From assembly GCF_019429335.1 (NCBI RefSeq), contig NZ_JAHYJB010000001.1, positions 124,001-188,000 of the forward strand: 64,000 nucleotides of DNA, given 5' to 3'. This DNA comes from Sulfurimonas sp. (lineage in GTDB: Bacteria; Campylobacterota; Campylobacteria; Campylobacterales; Sulfurimonadaceae). The position numbers were made by a program, and so were the translations under genes. The notes below the pieces were generated by a model that saw only the letters and a list, made by a program, of their open reading frames with translations, did no database searches and was not told the origin of the DNA. Below, in pieces: positions 23,919 to 34,430 of the stretch (its first letter is position 1; the number at the start of each line of letters is the position of its first letter).

Positions 23919-24526
23919 CTAGAGGATTCCTTTAAAATATTATGTATTATCGCTACAATCTTTTCCATGCCCTTCTTTTTAGAGCTAGAGACCATCAAAG
24001 CCTGAGGAAACTCTCTTTTTAGAGCGCTCTGCTCTTTTTGGTTTAGTTTATCTATTTTAGTGAAAATCTGCAGTACATGTTGAGACTCATTGGAGAATTC
24101 AAGCAAAAAATCACTCACCGACTTGTCAATCTCCAAATGTGGGTGTCTGCTGTCTATTAGATGTATAAAGATTTTTATCTGCGCTCTGAGTGATATATAA
24201 TCTGTAAGATTTTTTTCCCAGTCACTTTTTATAGATTTTGAAACCTTTGCGTATCCAAAACCAGGCAAGTCAACAAACTTTGCAAAACTTTTCTCAGAAC
24301 TTTCTCTGTCTATAAACGTTACGTCAAAATAGTTTATAAGTCTGGTTTTACCAGGGGTTGATGAGACTTTAGCCAGACCTTTATGGTTTGTAAGAGTGTT
24401 AAGCAGTGAACTTTTTCCTACATTTGAGCGAGCCATAAAAACTACCTCATTCTGCTCATCGCTCTGTGGCGCGCCGTTTATATTTGCTGCAGATGTTACA
24501 AATTTTGCATCTACAATATCAATCAT
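23915..24526 (-). CDS. engB: Ribosome biogenesis GTPase EngB/YsxC
   Basis: 203 residues with the G motifs in order: G1 ARSNVGKSS (about 33-41), G2 with SSTPGKT, G3 DLPGFGYA and G4 TKIDK. The size and the FGYAKVSK switch are typical of the YihA/YsxC/EngB group, which helps large-subunit assembly. It overlaps lptA by eight bases. Confidence 0.95.
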   Translation of the reverse strand: MIDIVDAKFVTSAANINGAPQSDEQNEVVFMARSNVGKSSLLNTLTNHKGLAKVSSTPGKTRLINYFDVTFIDRESSEKSFAKFVDLPGFGYAKVSKSIKSDWEKNLTDYISLRAQIKIFIHLIDSRHPHLEIDKSVSDFLLEFSNESQHVLQIFTKIDKLNQKEQSALKREFPQALMVSSSKKKGMEKIVAIIHNILKESSR

Positions 24527-25016
24527 TTTGCTCTTTCTTCTCTCTTGTCTTATTGTTATCTTCAGGCATATTAAAAATCATTATAACAGGTTCTCTCTCC
24601 GCACCTTTTGCATATGCTTTGCCCTCTATTGTTTTCAATATAACCTCCTCTCCAATTATCTCTTTTTTCTCATTTACCTGTTTTAAGTGAACTTCTTTGA
24701 AGAAGTGATACTCTTTTTTTTCAGGAAGATATATCACTCTCTGGGCTTTCCCATTATATAAAGCGCCGTCTAGAGTCTGAATCTTAAATGAAGCGTTGCC
24801 CTCTGCTATAAATTTTGTAGGCTCTTGATTGGCATTTGTGTAAATTGTAACCTTTGATGCGTTTAGTTCATCGCTCCCTCTTATGATATTTACATTGCCT
24901 TCAAAAACAGAAATACCCGCCTTTTGGTCTGCATTAAATAGTTTTGCCTTAACTTTTAACTCTTGCGAAAAGAGTGTTGCTGCTAAAAAAATTGTTAAAA
25001 AAATCTTCTTTTTCAT
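24519..25016 (-). CDS. lptA: LPS transport periplasmic protein LptA (OstA-like)
   Basis: 165 residues: signal peptide (MKKKIFLTIFLAATLFS), then an OstA beta-jellyroll with FEGNVNIIRGSDELNASKVTIY, typical of LptA. It forms the periplasmic bridge that carries LPS from LptC to LptD. The tail after about 140 is basic and hydrophilic. It overlaps lptC by four bases and follows kdsC, so LPS core synthesis and export are in one operon. Confidence 0.88.
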   Translation of the reverse strand: MKKKIFLTIFLAATLFSQELKVKAKLFNADQKAGISVFEGNVNIIRGSDELNASKVTIYTNANQEPTKFIAEGNASFKIQTLDGALYNGKAQRVIYLPEKKEYHFFKEVHLKQVNEKKEIIGEEVILKTIEGKAYAKGAEREPVIMIFNMPEDNNKTREKKEQND

Positions 25017-25534
25017 TTGTTTCCATCTTTTAAATTATATTTTGCACTCACGTTTTTTGATTCTATTTTTTCTGAAGAACTATTATACTTCAATGCATTT
25101 CCACTCACTCTGTTTTCACCTTGATAAAGTACAAAATTCCCATCAGCTACTGCTAAACTTGTCTTTTTATTGTAGGTTGCTTTTTGTGTCTCAAAAGTAA
25201 GCCCATCTTCTCTTACATAGACAATGTTTCCATCAAGATATACTATCTCATTTTTATATATGCCGTTGTCAGATTTCATATTTGCAATGTAGTCTTTAGA
25301 GCTGTCAGTATAATCAATCTTCTCAACCGCGTATCTATCTTTGTATCTTGTCGCTTTATCCCCATTCATCAGTGTAATAAGCCCTCTTGTGTCAAACTCG
25401 TACATCGTAAACGAAGAGATGCTAAAGAGAGGAACATCCACAAAAGACTGCTCTTTTATCTCTAATGGCTTAAATAAAAAAAGTATCATAAACAGACAAA
25501 CTGACGCTATTATAAAAAAATAGTTTATATTCAT
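25013..25534 (-). CDS. lptC: LPS export protein LptC-like
   Basis: 173 residues: one N-terminal membrane anchor (about 4-22) and a periplasmic beta domain with repeated strand motifs (YLDGNIVYVREDGLTFETQKATYN, then VADGNFVLYQGENRVSGNALKYN) as in LptC. LptC takes LPS from the LptBFG transporter and passes it to LptA. It lies between kdsC and lptA. Confidence 0.85.
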   Translation of the reverse strand: MNINYFFIIASVCLFMILFLFKPLEIKEQSFVDVPLFSISSFTMYEFDTRGLITLMNGDKATRYKDRYAVEKIDYTDSSKDYIANMKSDNGIYKNEIVYLDGNIVYVREDGLTFETQKATYNKKTSLAVADGNFVLYQGENRVSGNALKYNSSSEKIESKNVSAKYNLKDGNK

Positions 25535-25537
25535 CTA

Positions 25538-26032
25538 TTATAACCAAACAGCCATAAATTGTTCTCTCAAATCACATTCGTCAACTAGGATGTCTATCAT
25601 CTCTCGGACTGCACCTTCGCCACCATTACATGTAAGAACCGTGTCAACAAGCTCTTTAACCTCTTTAACAGCGTCTTTTGGGGTAAAACTTCTGCCTACG
25701 CTGCGCAGCATTTTGTAGTCATTTAAATCATCGCCGATGGCTCCGACTTCATAATATTTAAAGCCTAGAGAGTCAATAAGTTCGTTTAAGACTTTCTCTT
25801 TATCTTTAACACCTTGAAACAGATGTTTTATGCCAAGTTCATCGGCTCTTTTTTGAACTATTTTTGAGTTTCTGCCCGTTATAATTGCTGCATGATTGCC
25901 CATATTAATCCATGAGCTGATTGCAAGACCGTCTTTTACGTTAAAGTTCTTTATCTCACCGCCATCAGACGTGTATATTATTCTGCCGTCAGTTAGGCAT
26001 CCGTCTACGTCTAATACTATCAACTTAATCAA
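25538..26032 (-). CDS. kdsC: 3-deoxy-D-manno-octulosonate 8-phosphate phosphatase KdsC
   Basis: 164 residues, HAD phosphatase without a cap: motif I LDVDGCLTDG (D8, D10), motif II ITGRNS, a lysine-containing GVKDKEKVL and motif IV IGDDLNDYKML. This is the KdsC signature. It frees Kdo from Kdo-8-phosphate for LPS core synthesis. It overlaps hisB by four bases and is followed by lptC. Confidence 0.94.
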   Translation of the reverse strand: MIKLIVLDVDGCLTDGRIIYTSDGGEIKNFNVKDGLAISSWINMGNHAAIITGRNSKIVQKRADELGIKHLFQGVKDKEKVLNELIDSLGFKYYEVGAIGDDLNDYKMLRSVGRSFTPKDAVKEVKELVDTVLTCNGGEGAVREMIDILVDECDLREQFMAVWL

Positions 26033-26601
26033 AGTACATCTTTTGTACTTGGAATGCCGACTCTATCGTTTTTTTGCATAGCACGGCGAAGTGCAACGGC
26101 AATCGATTTAAAAGCGGCCTCAATAATATGGTGTTTGTTTTTTCCTCTAAGAGCGACTATATGTGCGCTTATTCTAGCATTTGAAACAAAAGCTTTGAAA
26201 AATTCTTCCACAAGCTCCGCGTCAAACTGTCCTACTTTTCCCGCAACATTAACTTCATAAACAAGATATGGGCGGTTGCTAAGATCCAGATTACAGCTCA
26301 CGCATGCCTCATCCATTACGATATTTGCGCTTCCAAAACGCTCCATATTTTCAACAGGATAGATAGCCTGAGCCAAAAGAGAACCAAGCACAATACCGAT
26401 ATCTTCGACACTGTGGTGATCATCTATATGTGTATCGCCCTTGCATGAAATATCCAAATTAATCAAGGAGTGCTTTGAAAAACTCTCAAGCATGTGGTCT
26501 AAAAATCCGATACCCGTATCTATTTTGCTTTTTCCGTTTCCATTCACAGAGAGTGAAACCGAAATATCCGTCTCTTTTGTTTTTCTGCTTTTGCTAATCA
26601 T
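26029..26601 (-). CDS. hisB: Imidazoleglycerol-phosphate dehydratase
   Basis: 190 residues, the monofunctional form without the histidinol-phosphatase part. The two metal-binding histidine motifs are clear: DHMLESFSKH and HIDDHHSVEDIGI, with the second half carrying HHIIEAAFKSIAVALR. It removes water from imidazole glycerol phosphate in histidine synthesis. It stands among envelope genes, between rlpA and kdsC, with no other his genes here. Confidence 0.96.
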   Translation of the reverse strand: MISKSRKTKETDISVSLSVNGNGKSKIDTGIGFLDHMLESFSKHSLINLDISCKGDTHIDDHHSVEDIGIVLGSLLAQAIYPVENMERFGSANIVMDEACVSCNLDLSNRPYLVYEVNVAGKVGQFDAELVEEFFKAFVSNARISAHIVALRGKNKHHIIEAAFKSIAVALRRAMQKNDRVGIPSTKDVL

Positions 26602-26608
26602 TATTTTT

Positions 26609-27403
26609 TTAATCCTCTCTCACAATAAATGAGTCTTTAAAATTTCCAAGCGCTAAATAATCTCTTGCTTCTGCTTCACTTCTAAAGCCCTTTAGCCATA
26701 CCTTGAATATCCTGCCTCTTTGCGTCTCAACGTCTTTAATAACCGTATTGTATCCGTCTGTATTGTCATATTTTTTCTGGGTTGTCAAAGCTCCCTCAAA
26801 TCTTGAAAAAGATGCAATCTGAAGAGCAAAGCCGTTCATGCCCTGGTCTTGAGGGATTTTTTTCAGCTCCTGCTGAATAGGAACATGTTTTTGTCCCTTT
26901 GAGTGAAAACCAAGTACTTCTATTTTTACAGGCGCTGTTCCTGCACCAATCATATCTATTTTACGAGCTGCCGTGTTTGACAAATCTATTATTCTAGTGG
27001 CGATAAACGGACCTCTGTCGTTTATCCTCACAACAGTATTAAGACCATTTTTTAGATTTGTAACCTTTACAATCGTGTTCATAGGCAGAGTTTTGTGCGC
27101 TGCCGTCATATCATACATGTTGTATGTCTCACCGTTAGAGGTTAATTTGCCGTGAAAATCAGAACCATACCAACTTGCGTTACCTTTAAACTCATCGCCT
27201 ACGTTTACAACAGTAGGATAATACCTTATCCCTCTGATGACATAAGGTCTCATTGTGGGATGGCTATAATCCTTTTTATTTACAACAGGGCTGTAAGAAT
27301 TTTTCTCAGAGGAGTAGCTAGTGTAGGTTCTGCTACCTTTTGTGCTGCATCCAGTAGAGAGTATCAGTAACGATATAATAATAAAAATAGATATTTTACT
27401 CAT
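26609..27403 (-). CDS. rlpA: RlpA-family lipoprotein with SPOR domain
   Basis: 264 residues. A lipobox (ILSTGC-S) follows a short signal peptide. The double-psi beta-barrel is at about 73-165 ([40 protein letters not shown]), with the H and D residues of lytic-transglycosylase-type RlpA proteins. A C-terminal SPOR domain (about 190-264) binds denuded glycan at the septum. The next gene upstream, mltD, overlaps its start by eight bases, suggesting joint action on peptidoglycan. Confidence 0.92.
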   Translation of the reverse strand: MSKISIFIIISLLILSTGCSTKGSRTYTSYSSEKNSYSPVVNKKDYSHPTMRPYVIRGIRYYPTVVNVGDEFKGNASWYGSDFHGKLTSNGETYNMYDMTAAHKTLPMNTIVKVTNLKNGLNTVVRINDRGPFIATRIIDLSNTAARKIDMIGAGTAPVKIEVLGFHSKGQKHVPIQQELKKIPQDQGMNGFALQIASFSRFEGALTTQKKYDNTDGYNTVIKDVETQRGRIFKVWLKGFRSEAEARDYLALGNFKDSFIVRED

Positions 27404-28622
27404 GCAGTTTTAATCTCTCTCCTTCTCTGATTATGTTGCCATTAAGCTTGTTTTGAATTTTTATATCTTGAACACTGACTTTGTATTGTTTTGAAATAGA
27501 GGCCAGCGTATCTCCCTTTTTAACCATATAATAAAACTCTTTGGTCATTTTTTCCACATTAGCCTTATTGTTTATCGGAATTATTAATTTTTGATTCAGA
27601 CTGAGTCTATTGTGTTTAAGAGCGTTAAAGTCTTTGATTACACTGTGCGGTACATTATACATCTTGCCTATTCCAAAGAGACTGTCGCCTTTTTTAACAA
27701 TATGTACCCTGTAGATATTTTTTATCTCATCCTCAAAATACTTCTGCTTAAACTCTAATAGTTTGATATATGGTATATGTATCTCGTATCCATTTATATA
27801 TGGCGGTACAAAGTCATATTTTAAGTGTCTGTTTAACCTTTGCAGCTCCGCGATAGGAATACCCACTAACTCAGAAACTCTCTTTAACGACTCACCTCTT
27901 GGTACTTTTACAGTAGAGATGGAGTATGCGTTTGCTCTGTTTAAAAGATGCTCATACTCGCTCTTTAACAAAAACTGCTCATCATTTCCAACCAAAGCAA
28001 GTGATACAATTCTTCTTATATAGAGCCTGCTCTCTCTTGGGATATACTTCATTTTAGGGTCTAGCAAAACAGAGAGCTCATCGGTACCCGCACTCTTGAT
28101 TGCTCTGCTTAGCCTTCCGCCTCCGCAGTTATATGCAATAGCTGCCAAATACCATTTTCCGAACTGGTTATGTAAATCTTTTAGATATCTTGCGGCGGCC
28201 TCGGTCGATTTTACCAAATCTCTTCTCTCATCAACATACTCATCAATTCTAAGGCCGTATATTTTGCCGGTCTGTGGCATAAACTGCCAAAATCCGGATG
28301 CTTTTTTTACGGAATATGCCTTTGTGGAAAAATTTGACTCCGCCATGGCAAGAAAAAGAAATTCGGGAGGCACGCCGTTTTGAGCCAAAATGTTTTTAAC
28401 TGCAGGAATAAAGATATATGCATCATCCATTGCCTGAAAAAAGCGCTGGTCTTTGTAGACCTCTTTTTTGCTGTTTTTCATCTGGTTCATTATTGGGTCA
28501 TACAAAAAAGATGACTCTATGTCAAACGACTCCAGAATGCCTATCTCTTTGGTGTAATTTGTGGTGTACATAAGATTTGCGCTTAGCAAAAATGGTAATA
28601 AAAGAAATATGATTTTTTTCAA
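27396..28622 (-). CDS. mltD: Membrane-bound lytic transglycosylase MltD-like with LysM repeats
   Basis: 408 residues: signal peptide, then a family 1 transglycosylase domain at about 75-210 with the catalytic glutamate in [27 protein letters not shown] and the AYNCGGGRL segment. Three LysM-type modules follow: one with [13 protein letters not shown] (about 237), one with [16 protein letters not shown] (about 309) and one with [16 protein letters not shown] (about 367). It cleaves glycan strands and binds peptidoglycan. No lipobox is seen after the signal peptide. Confidence 0.92.
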   Translation of the reverse strand: MKKIIFLLLPFLLSANLMYTTNYTKEIGILESFDIESSFLYDPIMNQMKNSKKEVYKDQRFFQAMDDAYIFIPAVKNILAQNGVPPEFLFLAMAESNFSTKAYSVKKASGFWQFMPQTGKIYGLRIDEYVDERRDLVKSTEAAARYLKDLHNQFGKWYLAAIAYNCGGGRLSRAIKSAGTDELSVLLDPKMKYIPRESRLYIRRIVSLALVGNDEQFLLKSEYEHLLNRANAYSISTVKVPRGESLKRVSELVGIPIAELQRLNRHLKYDFVPPYINGYEIHIPYIKLLEFKQKYFEDEIKNIYRVHIVKKGDSLFGIGKMYNVPHSVIKDFNALKHNRLSLNQKLIIPINNKANVEKMTKEFYYMVKKGDTLASISKQYKVSVQDIKIQNKLNGNIIREGERLKLHE

Positions 28623-28699
28623 TTTGCAGCTCTTGTTTTTAGTTTAAACGAATAGATTCTATCAAAATAATATTAATAAAAAGCTAAGAATTTATGATA

Positions 28700-29476
28700 T
28701 TAAGAAATATCAAAGAGCCTGTAGGCATTTTGAGAAGTTATTTTTTCTATCTCTTCAAGGCTAATATCTAAAAGTTCTGACATTTTTTTTGCAACAAAAG
28801 TGGTATAAAGCGGCTCATTTCTTTTGCCTCTGTGGGGCGTAGGCGTTAAATATGGACCGTCTGTTTCGATAAGAAGCTTGTCATACGGGATTTTGGGAAC
28901 TGCATGTAGAAGCTTTTTTGCATTGCTAAAGGTTAAAACTCCCCCTATTCCAAAGTAAAAACCCTCATTTGCAAGGCTTAGAAGCTCCTCATCTGCATTA
29001 TAGCAGTGCAATACTCCCCCAACCACTTTAGCATTGTATTTTAAAAGTATCTCTTTTGAATCCCTTGATGCATCTCTGATATGCACGATAAGTGGCTTTT
29101 TATGGCTCTTTGCAAGCTCTATCTGAGCAATAAAGACCTCTTTTTGGCGCTCCTTTTCTCTCTCTTTGGCTTCATCAGTTCCCTCAAACCTGAAATAGTC
29201 AAGCCCGCATTCGCCCACTGCCACGCACTTTGGATGGTTTATGTACATTTGAAGCTCTTGTGTGTCAAACGCATCAATATCATAAGGATGAACACCTACT
29301 GCAAAATAGACGTCATCGTTGTTTTGTGCAATCTCTATGGCTCTTTGGAGGTTTTTTGGATCAGCTCCGGGGATAATAAAACGCTTAATTCCACCCTCTC
29401 TGGCTCTGTGCAGAACTTCATCCAAATCATCTCTGTATCTCTCATCATCTAGATGTACATGCGTGTCAACTATCAT
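28700..29476 (-). CDS. tatD: TatD-family metal-dependent deoxyribonuclease
   Basis: 258 residues, TIM barrel with the metal ligands of TatD: DTHVHLDDERY at the start, VGECGLDYFR at about 87-96, IVHIRDAS, GVLHCYNAD and LIETDGPYLTP. Family members are Mg2+-dependent 3'-5' DNases or D-aminoacyl-related hydrolases linked to DNA repair. Its ATG overlaps the recN stop by four bases. Confidence 0.94.
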   Translation of the reverse strand: MIVDTHVHLDDERYRDDLDEVLHRAREGGIKRFIIPGADPKNLQRAIEIAQNNDDVYFAVGVHPYDIDAFDTQELQMYINHPKCVAVGECGLDYFRFEGTDEAKEREKERQKEVFIAQIELAKSHKKPLIVHIRDASRDSKEILLKYNAKVVGGVLHCYNADEELLSLANEGFYFGIGGVLTFSNAKKLLHAVPKIPYDKLLIETDGPYLTPTPHRGKRNEPLYTTFVAKKMSELLDISLEEIEKITSQNAYRLFDIS

Positions 29477-31020
29477 AATTTCTCATTTTTATTTAGCCCA
29501 AGAAGTTCTTTAGCAAACCCTCTAGCCTCTTGCGTGATGCTCTCGCCGCTTATTATTCTGGCTATCTCATCAACTCTCTCATCAAAATTTAGCTCTCTTG
29601 CATGCGATTCATCGCCATTTTTATAGACCAAAAAGTGCTGGTCGCCCATCGAGGTAAGCTGTGGCTGATGAGAAATAACAAATATTTGAAAATGTTTTGA
29701 GAGCTGTTTTAGCACCTTTGCAACACTCATTGACTCTTCACCACTTAGGTTTGCGTCTATCTCATCAAGCATCAATACTCCTCCATCTTTGCTCATAAGC
29801 TCAGACTTTAGAGCCAAAATAGCAAGACGTAACCTGTTAAACTCGCCTGTACTTACCTTTTGCAGGTCGGTTGAGTTTAGTTTTAAAACTATCTCATCTT
29901 TTCCAAAAGGTCCATACTCCCTATCTTTTAACTCCGATTTTGCATCACGCAGATAGAGCTCTTTTAGATATCTGTTTAAATCACTGTTGAATGACTCTAT
30001 CTCGCTTTTTCTAAGAGCGCTAAGTCTATCTGCAATCTCTCTGACTTTTTTGCCAAGAACTGCTTCTCTGTGCTCTAAATCGCCCTTTGCAATCTCTATA
30101 TTTTCATATTTTGCAAGTTCTTGAATCTTTTGTTCTTTATACTTCAGGGCATCTTCTATGCTTCCGTATCTTCTTTTTAAATCACCAAGAAGCTCAATAC
30201 GGTTTAAAACATCCTCGACATCAACCTCGTCAAGCATGTTAAGTCTCTCCTGTGCACTCTCCATAAGCGCTCTAAGCTCATTCATGCTGTCGCTAAAAAA
30301 GGAGCTATCAACATTTAGCAAATCAAGAGCGTTAAAAACGTTGTGTTCATGTTCAAAAATCGCACCTGCCTTTGATATAGCCTCAAGTGCTTTCTCTTTT
30401 TTTGAGAGCTCTTTTTTGATATTTAAAAGCTCTATATCTTCGGATATTTTTGGATTCACATCCTCTATTTTTTTAATCTCATAAGCTGCGAACTCTTTAA
30501 GTTCTACAATTTTTTTCTGCTCATTTTCTATGGTAAAAAGCTCTTTTTTTACTTTTTGATGCTCTAAAAATGCCTCTTTGTACACGCTTTTGAGTTCATT
30601 TGCATTATGCTTTTTCGCATCCAGTCTGCTATCTATGATTGATAGGAGATTTTCATTTTCAAAATCGCTGAAGTCCCTCAGTGAGAGCTGTTTTAGGTAT
30701 CTAGAAGCAAGAGCGTTTATGGCTTTTTTGGAGATGCTTTGGTTGTTTATAAAGTATCTTGATTTATCTTTTTTTATATGTTTAAAAATATTTACCTCGT
30801 CAAACTCTATGGCGTCATCTTGCGCAGCCAGTTCCCACGTTACGGTAGACTCACAAAGTGCGGCATCGCAAGACTCGCCACCGAATGTTGCCAAAACAGA
30901 ATTCATCAAAATTGACTTTCCGCTTCCGCTTGGACCGGTAAATACTACAAGCCCAGATTTTAAATCCAGTTCAACCTCTTTAAAACTGAGGTACTCTTTT
31001 AGGTAAAATCTCTCTATCAT
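29473..31020 (-). CDS. recN: DNA repair protein RecN
   Basis: 515 residues, shorter than E. coli RecN. It has an SMC-like plan: Walker A in TGPSGSGKSILMNS (about 29-42), a coiled-coil middle (about 140-340), the STGEFNRLRLAILAL signature at about 393-407 and Walker B GVLMLDEIDANLSGEE. It helps hold broken DNA ends during recombination. It is the first gene of the recN-tatD pair. Confidence 0.94.
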   Translation of the reverse strand: MIERFYLKEYLSFKEVELDLKSGLVVFTGPSGSGKSILMNSVLATFGGESCDAALCESTVTWELAAQDDAIEFDEVNIFKHIKKDKSRYFINNQSISKKAINALASRYLKQLSLRDFSDFENENLLSIIDSRLDAKKHNANELKSVYKEAFLEHQKVKKELFTIENEQKKIVELKEFAAYEIKKIEDVNPKISEDIELLNIKKELSKKEKALEAISKAGAIFEHEHNVFNALDLLNVDSSFFSDSMNELRALMESAQERLNMLDEVDVEDVLNRIELLGDLKRRYGSIEDALKYKEQKIQELAKYENIEIAKGDLEHREAVLGKKVREIADRLSALRKSEIESFNSDLNRYLKELYLRDAKSELKDREYGPFGKDEIVLKLNSTDLQKVSTGEFNRLRLAILALKSELMSKDGGVLMLDEIDANLSGEESMSVAKVLKQLSKHFQIFVISHQPQLTSMGDQHFLVYKNGDESHARELNFDERVDEIARIISGESITQEARGFAKELLGLNKNEKL

Positions 31021-31102
31021 TTATACGTACCTTCTGAAATATTGCAAATTATACTTTTTTATTGTTAAAATCTAAACTCTATCGTTTTGTTTCTACATGT
31101 AG

Positions 31103-31624
31103 TTATTTTACGGGAAACTCTTTAAGCATTGCAGTGACTGTCTCATTGAAGTATTTGGCACGCTCCTGCGGCGTTTTGAAACTCTCGATTTTCTTAGTTA
31201 GCTTTGTGTACCAAAATATTTTTTGCGTTGCAGGGTCAACCATATTTATAAGAAGAGTTCCTTCATCGCTTGAAAACCCTCTTGCAGTTCCCAGCGAGAG
31301 ACCAAGTCCGCTTGAAAACGTGCCAAGTCCAAGACCTACTCCTACGTTTGATGGAACATCCTCTCTTATAAGACTATGAAAAGTTATCTGAAAATCTGCT
31401 TCATGCTCGGGCACACTAATGTACCCTTTTGTTTGCATCTCATGCGTAATTGCTTCGGCTATGCGCTCATCGTTTAGCGCGCTTTGATTATCGGTGTCGT
31501 TGTAAAGCACGGCAAATGTAGATAGAGTTGCCATATTAAAAGATGGGTCATAATCTATATTTGCTTTTTTTGTCGAGCATCCTGCAAACAGAATCAGCAC
31601 AATTGGAAGTATATACCTAAACAT
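31103..31624 (-). CDS. DUF4136-type lipoprotein
   Basis: 173 residues: lipoprotein signal (LILFAGC-S), then the pattern of DUF4136 proteins, YDPSFNMATLSTFAVL near the start, a central glycine-rich VGLGLGTFSSGLGLSLGTARGF stretch and KIFWYTKLTKKI. These proteins sit in the outer membrane; function unknown. It ends a unit with nadK, whose stop lies 15 bases from its start. Confidence 0.82.
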   Translation of the reverse strand: MFRYILPIVLILFAGCSTKKANIDYDPSFNMATLSTFAVLYNDTDNQSALNDERIAEAITHEMQTKGYISVPEHEADFQITFHSLIREDVPSNVGVGLGLGTFSSGLGLSLGTARGFSSDEGTLLINMVDPATQKIFWYTKLTKKIESFKTPQERAKYFNETVTAMLKEFPVK

Positions 31625-31639
31625 TTTAGCTCCTTCTGG

Positions 31640-32494
31640 CTATTCGCCCCATCTAAGTTTCTCTTTTAGCACATCAAAGTAGTTGTACTCCTTTTTGTGT
31701 ATCAGCTTTACCGTTTTTGATGCGAGTTTTATATGTACGCTCTCGCCTAGTTCCAGCTCATGCACATCTTGTCCGTCAATGATTATCAAGGCTCTCTCCT
31801 CGGAAGTTTTCATCTCAATCGCAAATTTGCCAGGAAGAACAACCGAGCGCTGTGTAAGTGAGTGCGGGCATATCGGGGTCAGGGCAAATACATTGCTCAT
31901 AGGAAATAGAACAGGACCGCCGGCCGAGAGATTGTAAGCGGTAGAACCCGTAGGAGTTGAGACAATAACCCCGTCACCGTAGTATGTGTTAAATGACTGG
32001 GAATCTACCAATGTCTCGATATGTATCATATTTGACACTCTTGTGCGGGTGAGAACAATGTCGTTAAACGCATAGTATTTTACTTGTTTAGAGTTTTTTA
32101 TAACAGTTGCTTCAAGCATTGCACGTTCATCGATTCTATATCTGTTTTTAATCATCTTTTGAACAAAACCATCGAGCTCATCAAGAGACAAATCTGCCAA
32201 AAATCCGAGGCTTCCTGCATAAACGCCAAGTATCGGGATGTTAAAATCAAATGATTTTCTAACAGTAGATATCAGCGTTCCGTCACCGCCAAAACTGACC
32301 AGAAAATCGCACTCTTTGCATATTTTCTTAAAATCATGTCCCTGAGTGCCTATCATCTCGGCACTGTTGCCCTCAAGAAGTACTTCGATGGCATGCTTTT
32401 TAAAAATAGTCTCCATCTTGGAATAACCCTCTTTCAGTTCGGGGGTTGATGGTCTTAAAACAATACCGATTTTTTTGATTTTTTTGTTTTTCAA
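31640..32494 (-). CDS. nadK: NAD kinase
   Basis: 284 residues from TTG at 32494, chosen because AAAGAG lies five bases upstream and because the longer frame (GTG at 32530) would include the TATAAT promoter box at 32522-32527. The diagnostic GGDGTLISTVRK motif (about 68-79), the NDIVLTRT segment and TPTGSTAYNLSAGGP are present. It makes NADP from NAD using ATP or polyphosphate. It is transcribed divergently from aspS. Confidence 0.95.
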   Translation of the reverse strand: MKNKKIKKIGIVLRPSTPELKEGYSKMETIFKKHAIEVLLEGNSAEMIGTQGHDFKKICKECDFLVSFGGDGTLISTVRKSFDFNIPILGVYAGSLGFLADLSLDELDGFVQKMIKNRYRIDERAMLEATVIKNSKQVKYYAFNDIVLTRTRVSNMIHIETLVDSQSFNTYYGDGVIVSTPTGSTAYNLSAGGPVLFPMSNVFALTPICPHSLTQRSVVLPGKFAIEMKTSEERALIIIDGQDVHELELGESVHIKLASKTVKLIHKKEYNYFDVLKEKLRWGE

Positions 32495-32521
32495 TGTAAC
32501 TCTTTTAAAATATTTTTGTAA

Positions 32522-32527
32522 ATTATA
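32522..32527 (-). promoter_or_regulatory. -10 box of nadK
   Basis: TATAAT on the minus strand, directly after the longer frame's GTG codon. Its use would place the 5' end near 32515, about 20 bases before the TTG start, which supports the shorter NadK. Confidence 0.6.
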
Positions 32528-32578
32528 CACTCTTTGGCGTTAAATTATAAAAATATTCAAATCAAAAAAGTCAACTAA

Positions 32579-32607
32579 TTGTTCAATAAGCCAAGTTTTG
32601 ATACAAT
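32579..32607 (+). promoter_or_regulatory. Sigma-70-type promoter of aspS
   Basis: TTGTTC (32579-32584) and TACAAT (32602-32607) are separated by 17 bases. This is the best two-box sigma-70 promoter seen in the window and lies 32 bases before the aspS ATG. Confidence 0.65.
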
Positions 32608-32639
32608 CGCGAAAAATTATTACCTAGGACTCTATATTT

Positions 32640-34394
32640 ATGAGAAGTCATTACTGTACAGATTTAAGTGAAGCAAACGTAGGACAAGAAGTTGTCCTAG
32701 CAGGCTGGGCAAACAGCTACCGTGACCACGGCGGAATTATTTTTATCGATTTAAGAGACAAGAGCGGTATAATTCAGCTTACATGTGACCCAGAAGACAA
32801 CGCTGGAGCGCACAAAGCGGCTGACGGTGTTCGTGATGAGTATGTGCTTATAGCAAAGGGAACTGTTCGTCATCGCGGAGAGGGTCTTGTTAATCCGCGT
32901 CTTAAAACTGGTGCGATTGAGATTATCGTAAAAGAGCTTATTATTGAAAACAAGTCGGCTCCGATTCCTTTTGTGATCGGAGATAAAAATGTCGGTGAAG
33001 AGACAAGACTTAAATATCGCTATTTAGAGCTTAGAGACCCATCAATGTATGAAGCGTTTCGCCTTCGCTCAAAAGCTGCTATAGCTGCAAGAAATATACT
33101 TGATGAAAACGGCTTTCTAGAGGTTGAAACTCCGATTTTAACAAAATCTACTCCAGAGGGCGCAAGGGATTATCTGGTTCCTTCTCGCGTTCACAGCGGA
33201 GAATTTTACGCGCTTCCGCAATCACCGCAACTTTTCAAACAGCTTTTAATGGTTGGCGGATTTGACAGATATTTTCAGATAGCAAAATGTTTCCGTGACG
33301 AGGATTTAAGAGCTGACCGTCAGCCTGAATTTACTCAAATAGACGTTGAAATGAGCTTCTGCGACCAAGAAGACGTTATTGAGGTGGCTGAAAAACTGCT
33401 AACTGCTATGTTTAAAGCTTGCGGTGTAGATATTAAACCACCGTTTAACAGAATTACATACAGCAATGCCATGGAGTGGTACGGCTGCGACAAACCTGAT
33501 TTGAGATATGACCTTAAGATGGTTGACGTTATCGATATATTTCTTAGATGTGACAACGAGATATTTACAAATATAGCTAAAAAACCTCACACTAACCGTA
33601 TAAAAGCCCTAAAAGTTCCAGGTGCGGATTTGGTTTTCTCAAAAAGAGAGATGAAGAGTTTTGAGGATTTTGTACGCCAGTTCGGTGCACACGGTCTTGG
33701 ATATTTTCAGATGAAAGAGGATGGTCTTAAAGGTCCTCTTGCTAAATTCTTCAGCGATGCAGACATTGCACTTCTTGTTGAGAGACTAGATATGAAACTC
33801 GGCGATGTCGTTTTCTTTGGCGCAGGAGACAAAAAAACTGTTTGGGATTATATGGGACGTCTTAGAATCTTCATCGCAGAGCATGAAAAGATGAACCTTG
33901 TTGACAAAGACGCTTACGAATTTGTATGGGTAGTTGATTTCCCTATGTTTGAGATTGAAGATGGACGAGTTAAAGCACTTCACCATCCGTTTACGCAGCC
34001 AAAAGATACAGATAAGAATGATGTGGAAGAGATAGAGTCTATCGCTTATGATATCGTTTTAAACGGCACAGAACTAGGTGGTGGAAGTATCCGTATCCAC
34101 AAACCTGAGGTTCAAGAAGAGGTTTTCAAACTTCTTGGAATTGAGGAAGAGGAAGCTAAAGAGAAGTTCGGCTTCTTACTGGACGCTCTTAAATTCGGTG
34201 CTCCTCCGCACGGCGGATTTGCAATCGGATTTGACAGACTTATGATGCTTTTAACCAAAAAATCAAGCATCCGTGACGTTATAGCATTCCCTAAAACACA
34301 AAAAGCTTCTTGTATCCTTACAAAAGCACCGAGTTCGGTTGATAACAATCAACTTCGCGATTTACACATTAGACTACGTGAACAAGTAAAATAG
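32640..34394 (+). CDS. aspS: Aspartyl-tRNA synthetase (bacterial type, probably non-discriminating)
   Basis: 584 residues, class IIb synthetase: N-terminal OB anticodon-binding domain (about 1-110), motif 2 [18 protein letters not shown] (about 218-235), the bacterial GAD insertion (about 290-410) and motif 3 [15 protein letters not shown] near the C-terminus. In Campylobacterota without AsnRS this enzyme usually charges both tRNA-Asp and tRNA-Asn, the latter being amidated by GatCAB; that is inferred from the lineage. adk follows after 36 bases. Confidence 0.96.
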   Translation: MRSHYCTDLSEANVGQEVVLAGWANSYRDHGGIIFIDLRDKSGIIQLTCDPEDNAGAHKAADGVRDEYVLIAKGTVRHRGEGLVNPRLKTGAIEIIVKELIIENKSAPIPFVIGDKNVGEETRLKYRYLELRDPSMYEAFRLRSKAAIAARNILDENGFLEVETPILTKSTPEGARDYLVPSRVHSGEFYALPQSPQLFKQLLMVGGFDRYFQIAKCFRDEDLRADRQPEFTQIDVEMSFCDQEDVIEVAEKLLTAMFKACGVDIKPPFNRITYSNAMEWYGCDKPDLRYDLKMVDVIDIFLRCDNEIFTNIAKKPHTNRIKALKVPGADLVFSKREMKSFEDFVRQFGAHGLGYFQMKEDGLKGPLAKFFSDADIALLVERLDMKLGDVVFFGAGDKKTVWDYMGRLRIFIAEHEKMNLVDKDAYEFVWVVDFPMFEIEDGRVKALHHPFTQPKDTDKNDVEEIESIAYDIVLNGTELGGGSIRIHKPEVQEEVFKLLGIEEEEAKEKFGFLLDALKFGAPPHGGFAIGFDRLMMLLTKKSSIRDVIAFPKTQKASCILTKAPSSVDNNQLRDLHIRLREQVK

Positions 34395-34430
34395 TGATAA
34401 GAATTAAAATTCAATGCAGCGAGGCACTAA

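Noticed and set aside
32495..32530. N-terminal extension of NadK to the GTG at 32530
   Set aside because: It would place the TATAAT promoter box inside the coding region; the TTG at 32494 has a ribosome site.
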